Source: JBMOMT01 sp049324835 (lineage in GTDB: Bacteria > Chloroflexota > Anaerolineae > CAYNKW01). Taken from it: DNA of 64,000 nt. The notes under the pieces are model-generated. The model was not told the origin of the DNA and did no database searches. It worked only from the letters and a program-made list of their open reading frames with translations. The translations under genes and the position numbers were made by a program. Location: NCBI GenBank assembly GCA_049324835.1, contig JBMOMT010000044.1, positions 21,944 through 85,943 of the forward strand, in the 5' to 3' direction. The stretch's first letter is position 1. Each line of letters opens with the position of its first letter. Shown piece by piece: positions 60,857 to 64,000 of the stretch.

Positions 60857-61852
60857 ATGTCAGAAAAGATTCGTGTCATCGAGTACGGGCTGGGGCCCAT
60901 CGGCAGCGGTGTGGCCCGCCACATCGTCGAGCGCGCCGGGCTGGAGCTGGTCGGCGCGGTGGATATCGACCCGGCCAAAGTGGGCCAGGACGCGGGCGAG
61001 GCCATCGGCCTGGGCCGCAAACTGGGCTTCCCCGTGACCCAAACCCTGGCCGAGACGCTGGCCCGCACCCAGGCCGACGTGGTGCTGCACACCACCAGCT
61101 CTTACTTTGACCTGTTCAAAAGCCAGATTTTCGAAATCCTGGCCGCCGGGCTGGACGTGGTCTCGACGGCGGAGGAGCTTTCTTACCCCTGGCTGGCCCA
61201 TCCGGAGCCGGCCCAAACGATCGATGCAGCGGCCAAAAAGGCGGGCAAAACCGTGCTGGGCACGGGCGTCAACCCCGGCTTTCTCATGGACTCGCTGCCG
61301 CTCAAGATCACGGCCATCTGCCAGCAGGTGGATCGCATCGACGTGACGCGCCACATGAACGCCTCGCTGCGGCGCGAGCCGTTCCAGAAAAAGATCGGCT
61401 CCGGCATGACGGTGGAGCAGTTTATGGCCAAAATGGCCGAGGGCCGCATGGGCCACGTGGGCCTGCCCGAATCGATGGGCATGATTTTCGACACGCTGGG
61501 CAAAAAGCTGGCGCGTTACGAATCGAGCGTGGAGCCGGTGGTGGCCGAGGTGCCGGTCAAGACCGATTTTTACGAGGTAGAGCCGGGCAAGGTGCGTGGG
61601 CTCAAGCAGGTGGCCCGCGGTTACACCGAGCATGGCGAGTTCTGCACGCTGACCTTTATCGCCGCCCTGGACGAGCCGGTCGATCAGGACACCATCAAGA
61701 TCACCGGCAAACCGGACCTGGAAGTGACGCTCAAGGGCACCAACGGCGACATCGCCACCATCGCTATCGCCGTCAACGCCATCCGCTCTGTGTTGAACGC
61801 CGCGCCGGGCCTGGTCACCATGCGTGATCTGCCCATCGTGACCTGCTGGTAA
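60857..61852 (+). CDS. 2,4-diaminopentanoate dehydrogenase-like / DapB-like oxidoreductase
   Basis: 331 residues. N-terminal Rossmann fold (VIEYGLGPIGSGVARHIVERAG) and dihydrodipicolinate-reductase-like C-terminal domain with GTGVNPGFLMDSLPL and ITGKPDLEVTLKGTNGD. It resembles the ornithine-degradation enzyme 2,4-diaminopentanoate dehydrogenase (Ord) more than DapB. In this context it may deaminate an amino acid released by the aminoacylase. Start at 60857 follows AGGAGG. Confidence 0.82.
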   Translation: MSEKIRVIEYGLGPIGSGVARHIVERAGLELVGAVDIDPAKVGQDAGEAIGLGRKLGFPVTQTLAETLARTQADVVLHTTSSYFDLFKSQIFEILAAGLDVVSTAEELSYPWLAHPEPAQTIDAAAKKAGKTVLGTGVNPGFLMDSLPLKITAICQQVDRIDVTRHMNASLRREPFQKKIGSGMTVEQFMAKMAEGRMGHVGLPESMGMIFDTLGKKLARYESSVEPVVAEVPVKTDFYEVEPGKVRGLKQVARGYTEHGEFCTLTFIAALDEPVDQDTIKITGKPDLEVTLKGTNGDIATIAIAVNAIRSVLNAAPGLVTMRDLPIVTCW

Positions 61853-61876
61853 GCGTTGTTCTAACCGCAAAGACAC

Positions 61877-61914
61877 TGAAAAAGGCCCCGTCGCTTGAGG
61901 CAGGGCCTTTTTTA
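61877..61914. terminator. Bidirectional terminator
   Basis: AAAAAGGCCC (61879-61888) pairs with GGGCCTTTTT (61903-61912), with T-tracts on both strands. It ends the iclR operon and the convergent mnmE gene, whose stop codon lies within it. Confidence 0.88.
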
Positions 61915-63297
61915 TTTTCCGATACAAAAGCGGCTGAAAATGGCCGCCAGCATGTCCTCGTGGGCTGTCTCGCCGGTGATCTCACCCAGCGCGTCGACGG
62001 CGGCCGTCACGTCGATGCTGACGAAATCGGCGGGCAGGCCCCGGGCCAGCGTCTCCCGCGCGGCGGCGACGCCATCCAGCGCGCGATGAAGGGCCTCTTT
62101 GTGGCGCGGGCTGCTCACCAACACCGCGTCGGAGGCGATGGCCTGCCCGGCAAAAACCGTCTCGACGATGGCCTCCTCCAGCGCGTCCAGCCCCTCGCCA
62201 GTGAGGGCCGACAGGCGCAGGTGCGGGCGGTGCGGCAGCAGGTGGCGGGCGTCGGTGGCGGCGGGCAGATCGCTCTTGTTGAGCACCACCAGCGCCGTCT
62301 TGTCGCCCACCAGCGCGGCGATGTCCCGGTCGGCGGCGGTGAGGGGTTCGGAACCATCGACCACCAGCAGGGCCAGGTCGGCGCCGGTCAGGGCGGCGCG
62401 GCTGCGCGCGATGCCCAATCGCTCCACGGGGTCATCGGAGGCGGCGCGGATGCCGGCCGTATCGACCAGCACCAGCGGCACCCCTTGCAGGTTGAGCGTT
62501 TCCTCCAGCGTATCGCGGGTGGTGCCCGGCACCGGCGCAACGATGGCCCGGCTGGCCCGCAGCAGCGCGTTGAGCAGGCTGCTCTTGCCCACGTTGGGCC
62601 GCCCCACGATGGCTGTGCGCAGGCCGTGCCGGGTGATGATGCCCCGGTCGGCGCCGGCCAGCAGCCGCTCCAGCCCCTCCTGGGCGGTCCGCAGATCGGG
62701 CCCCACGTCGCGCTCCGGGATCTCGTCGCTGGCAAAGTCGATGGCCGCCTCCAGCCAGGCCAGCACGTCGACCAGCCCCGCCCGCGCCCGCCGGATCTCT
62801 TCCGAGAGCCGTCCGCCGAGCTGATCTACCGCCAGCCGCAGCCCGGCCTCGGTGCGGGCCTGCACCACACCCAGCACCGCCTCGGCCTGGGCCAGATCGA
62901 TGCGCCCGTTGAGAAAGGCGCGCAGGGTAAACTCGCCCGGCCCGGCCAGCCGCGCCCCGCCGCGCAGGCACAGCGCCAGCACGCGGCGCAGCGGCACCAC
63001 CCCGCCGTGGCAGTCGATCTCGACCACGTCCTGGCGGGTGTAGGTGCCCGGCGCGGGCATGTAGGCGACCAGCACCTCGTCGACCGTTTGCCCATCGGCG
63101 GGATCGACGACGTGGCCGTAGGTCAGGCGGTGCGGCTCGAGGGTGATCGGCTCGGAGGGAAACACAGCGCGGCGGCCCGGCGCAAAAAAGCCCCGCAGGA
63201 TAGCCAGGGCCTGGGGGCCGCTCAGTCGCACCAAACCGATGCCGCCCTCACCCACGGGCGTGGAAATGGCGGCGATGGTATCATCCAGGGTAAACAT
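61912..63297 (-). CDS. mnmE: tRNA uridine-5-carboxymethylaminomethyl(34) GTPase MnmE
   Basis: With MnmG it modifies U34 of certain tRNAs. 461 residues: N-terminal tetrahydrofolate-binding domain (DTIAAISTPVGEGGIGLVRLSG), a helical domain, G domain with GRPNVGKSSLLNALL, DTAG and NKSD, and the C-terminal CIGK whose cysteine is essential. It starts 6 bases after the upstream nucleotidyltransferase gene. Confidence 0.97.
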   Translation of the reverse strand: MFTLDDTIAAISTPVGEGGIGLVRLSGPQALAILRGFFAPGRRAVFPSEPITLEPHRLTYGHVVDPADGQTVDEVLVAYMPAPGTYTRQDVVEIDCHGGVVPLRRVLALCLRGGARLAGPGEFTLRAFLNGRIDLAQAEAVLGVVQARTEAGLRLAVDQLGGRLSEEIRRARAGLVDVLAWLEAAIDFASDEIPERDVGPDLRTAQEGLERLLAGADRGIITRHGLRTAIVGRPNVGKSSLLNALLRASRAIVAPVPGTTRDTLEETLNLQGVPLVLVDTAGIRAASDDPVERLGIARSRAALTGADLALLVVDGSEPLTAADRDIAALVGDKTALVVLNKSDLPAATDARHLLPHRPHLRLSALTGEGLDALEEAIVETVFAGQAIASDAVLVSSPRHKEALHRALDGVAAARETLARGLPADFVSIDVTAAVDALGEITGETAHEDMLAAIFSRFCIGK

Positions 63298-63303
63298 CTC
63301 GTG

Positions 63304-63741
63304 CTATTCCAGGTTTTCCAGATCCGCCAAATCTTGCAACCGACCCGCTGCGCGTTTGCTCCTTTTCAGGTTCTCCAGGTCGATAAAGTTGACGGCCACA
63401 CCTTCAATCTCGACCTCGACCCGCGATGCGTAGCAGCTTTCGAAATCCACCCCCGGCGGCGTGGTGATGAGGTCGATTCGAGCCGGCGGGTATCCCAATT
63501 GAACGATCTGATCCGGCTCTAAAAAATCATCTGTTGTCAGACCCAGCGACCGGAACCCGAATTGATCCAGCGCCCTGACCATCCTGGCTGCGTTCTCGGT
63601 GGTCATCTCGATCCACACGTCCATGGCTTTGGTGTAGCGCGGATAACCATGCAGCGCCACCGCATAACCACCGATGACCAGGTATCGAACCGGGTTATCG
63701 TTTAACGATCGTATAAACTCTCTGAAATCTTGGTTCAGCAC
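63304..63741 (-). CDS. Nucleotidyltransferase-fold protein (DUF6036-like)
   Basis: 145 residues. VIGGYAVALHGYPRYTKAMDVWIE has the GG-A helix and Asp-x-(Asp/Trp) spacing of the nucleotidyltransferase fold, here with D-V-W replacing the usual D-x-D, and VNFIDLENLKRSKRAAGRLQDLADLE matches the C-terminal part of this group. Members are often paired with a small upstream protein, which fits toxin-antitoxin or immunity systems; a function is not proved. The start is a GTG at 63741. It overlaps the end of that small gene by 47 bases. Confidence 0.82.
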   Translation of the reverse strand: MLNQDFREFIRSLNDNPVRYLVIGGYAVALHGYPRYTKAMDVWIEMTTENAARMVRALDQFGFRSLGLTTDDFLEPDQIVQLGYPPARIDLITTPPGVDFESCYASRVEVEIEGVAVNFIDLENLKRSKRAAGRLQDLADLENLE

Positions 63742-63874
63742 CGTACTGCCACCTGTGATATTCCTGCCGGATCTGCTCCAATGCCGCCAATCGCACTTGG
63801 TAGGGCTGTGTTTGCCAGTAGTCGAAATCGCTCTTTTGATGGTACAGGTTGAGCCTGGTTAGGATCCGTAAAAA
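63695..63874 (-). pseudogene. 5'-truncated small partner gene of the nucleotidyltransferase
   Basis: An open frame ends at the TAA 63697-63695 and reads NLYHQKSDFDYWQTQP, then YQVRLAALEQIRQEYHRWQYG and AEPRFQRVYTIVKR. Its upstream end runs straight into the insertion-sequence end with an in-frame TAA at 63877-63875 and no start codon except a GTG at 63796 deep inside. Small proteins with W-rich N-termini and LEQIR.EYHRWQYGAEPR tails are known upstream of DUF6036 genes. The insertion has removed its beginning. Confidence 0.7.
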
Positions 63875-64000
63875 TTAGGACTTACGCAGTTGGATGAAGT
63901 GTGATAGAATCAAGGGTATGAACCCAGCAAAATGTGACGAAATGGACTACATTCAGTTCTTGGTTGCGGCGCAGAAGGCCTTCAGCGCAGTGGAAGCCGC
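63875..64000 (+). mobile_element. Left end of an insertion sequence
   Basis: From about 63875 the sequence TTAGGACTTACGCAG has the look of a terminal inverted repeat known from transposons of this kind. A TAGAAT box lies at 63904-63909, and a transposase-like reading frame begins at 63918. The right end lies outside the window. Confidence 0.75.
63918..64000 (+). CDS. Transposase, N-terminal fragment
   Basis: The ATG at 63918, preceded by AAGGG, opens a frame reading MNPAKCDEMDYIQFLVAA and then QKAFSAVEA, cut by the end of the window. This start is like that of a group of DDE transposases (IS4/IS701-like) common in cyanobacteria and Chloroflexi that begin MNPPKCD.LDYI.FLIA. Only 27 codons are visible, so the family name is provisional. 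Confidence 0.72.
   Translation, partial: MNPAKCDEMDYIQFLVAAQKAFSAVEA

Noticed and set aside
1..64000. CRISPR arrays, rRNA, tRNA genes, prophage
   Set aside because: No regularly spaced repeats, no tRNA T-arm motif in a cloverleaf context and no phage structural genes were seen on either strand.

Overview
The window is a 64 kb piece of a GC-rich bacterial chromosome, dense with genes and with no rRNA, tRNA or CRISPR that I can see. The gene content points to Chloroflexota, probably an Anaerolineae-like lineage. The signs are a split GcvPA/GcvPB glycine decarboxylase, many secreted proteins with Thr-Pro-rich linkers, a MetRS with a KVSGS signature in place of KMSKS, Ser/Thr kinase-FHA-PP2C signalling, and LolD/MacB-type ABC sets. 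The lineage is an inference; no marker gene settles it.

Layout. 1-2200: glycine cleavage operon (gcvH-gcvPA-gcvPB on the minus strand) behind a consensus promoter, a tandem glycine riboswitch and an intrinsic terminator. 2190-7424: a nuclease and a three-gene ABC export operon whose permease is an internal duplication. 7250-7870: repeat elements A1 and B1 and a structured leader of metG. 7868-14841: metG-rdgB, a C45-type peptidase, a degenerate DNA methyltransferase and a pseudokinase. 15194-21594: a second ABC export locus (lipoprotein adaptor, giant FtsX permease, two ATPases, one with an AbrB-like tail). 21669-32179 (minus): a long run of envelope and surface genes (WecA-type transferase, LysM protein, propeller protein, beta-lactamase-like protein), mixed with a dCMP deaminase, a PLP enzyme, a hydrolase and an RNase H-like exonuclease. 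32213-32585: repeat elements A2 and B2.

32610-38874 is the most system-like part. It is one tightly packed minus-strand operon of seven genes: a Ser/Thr kinase with a PQQ-type propeller, a PP2C phosphatase, a DnaJ-VWA fusion, a zinc-ribbon FHA protein, a second FHA protein, a small conserved protein and a PhoB-type response regulator without a histidine kinase. It has a promoter at one end and a terminator at the other. 39082-46575 is proteostasis and core machinery (ftsH, radA, clpC, rpsA). 46839-51678 holds ornithine cyclodeaminase-like, GH1, GNAT, SPFH-HTH and coiled-coil genes. 51789-58266 holds TPR, phosphohexomutase, a membrane protein and fused secDF. 58371-61852 (plus) is an IclR-regulated amino-acid catabolic operon. 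61912-64000 holds mnmE, a nucleotidyltransferase-type gene and the end of an insertion sequence that has cut its small partner gene.

The most unusual non-coding signal is a two-part repeat (A and B) present twice, at 7.3 kb and 32.3 kb. In both places the order on the minus strand is B, then a promoter, then A in the 5' leader of the next gene. B keeps its length and shows compensatory base changes between the copies.
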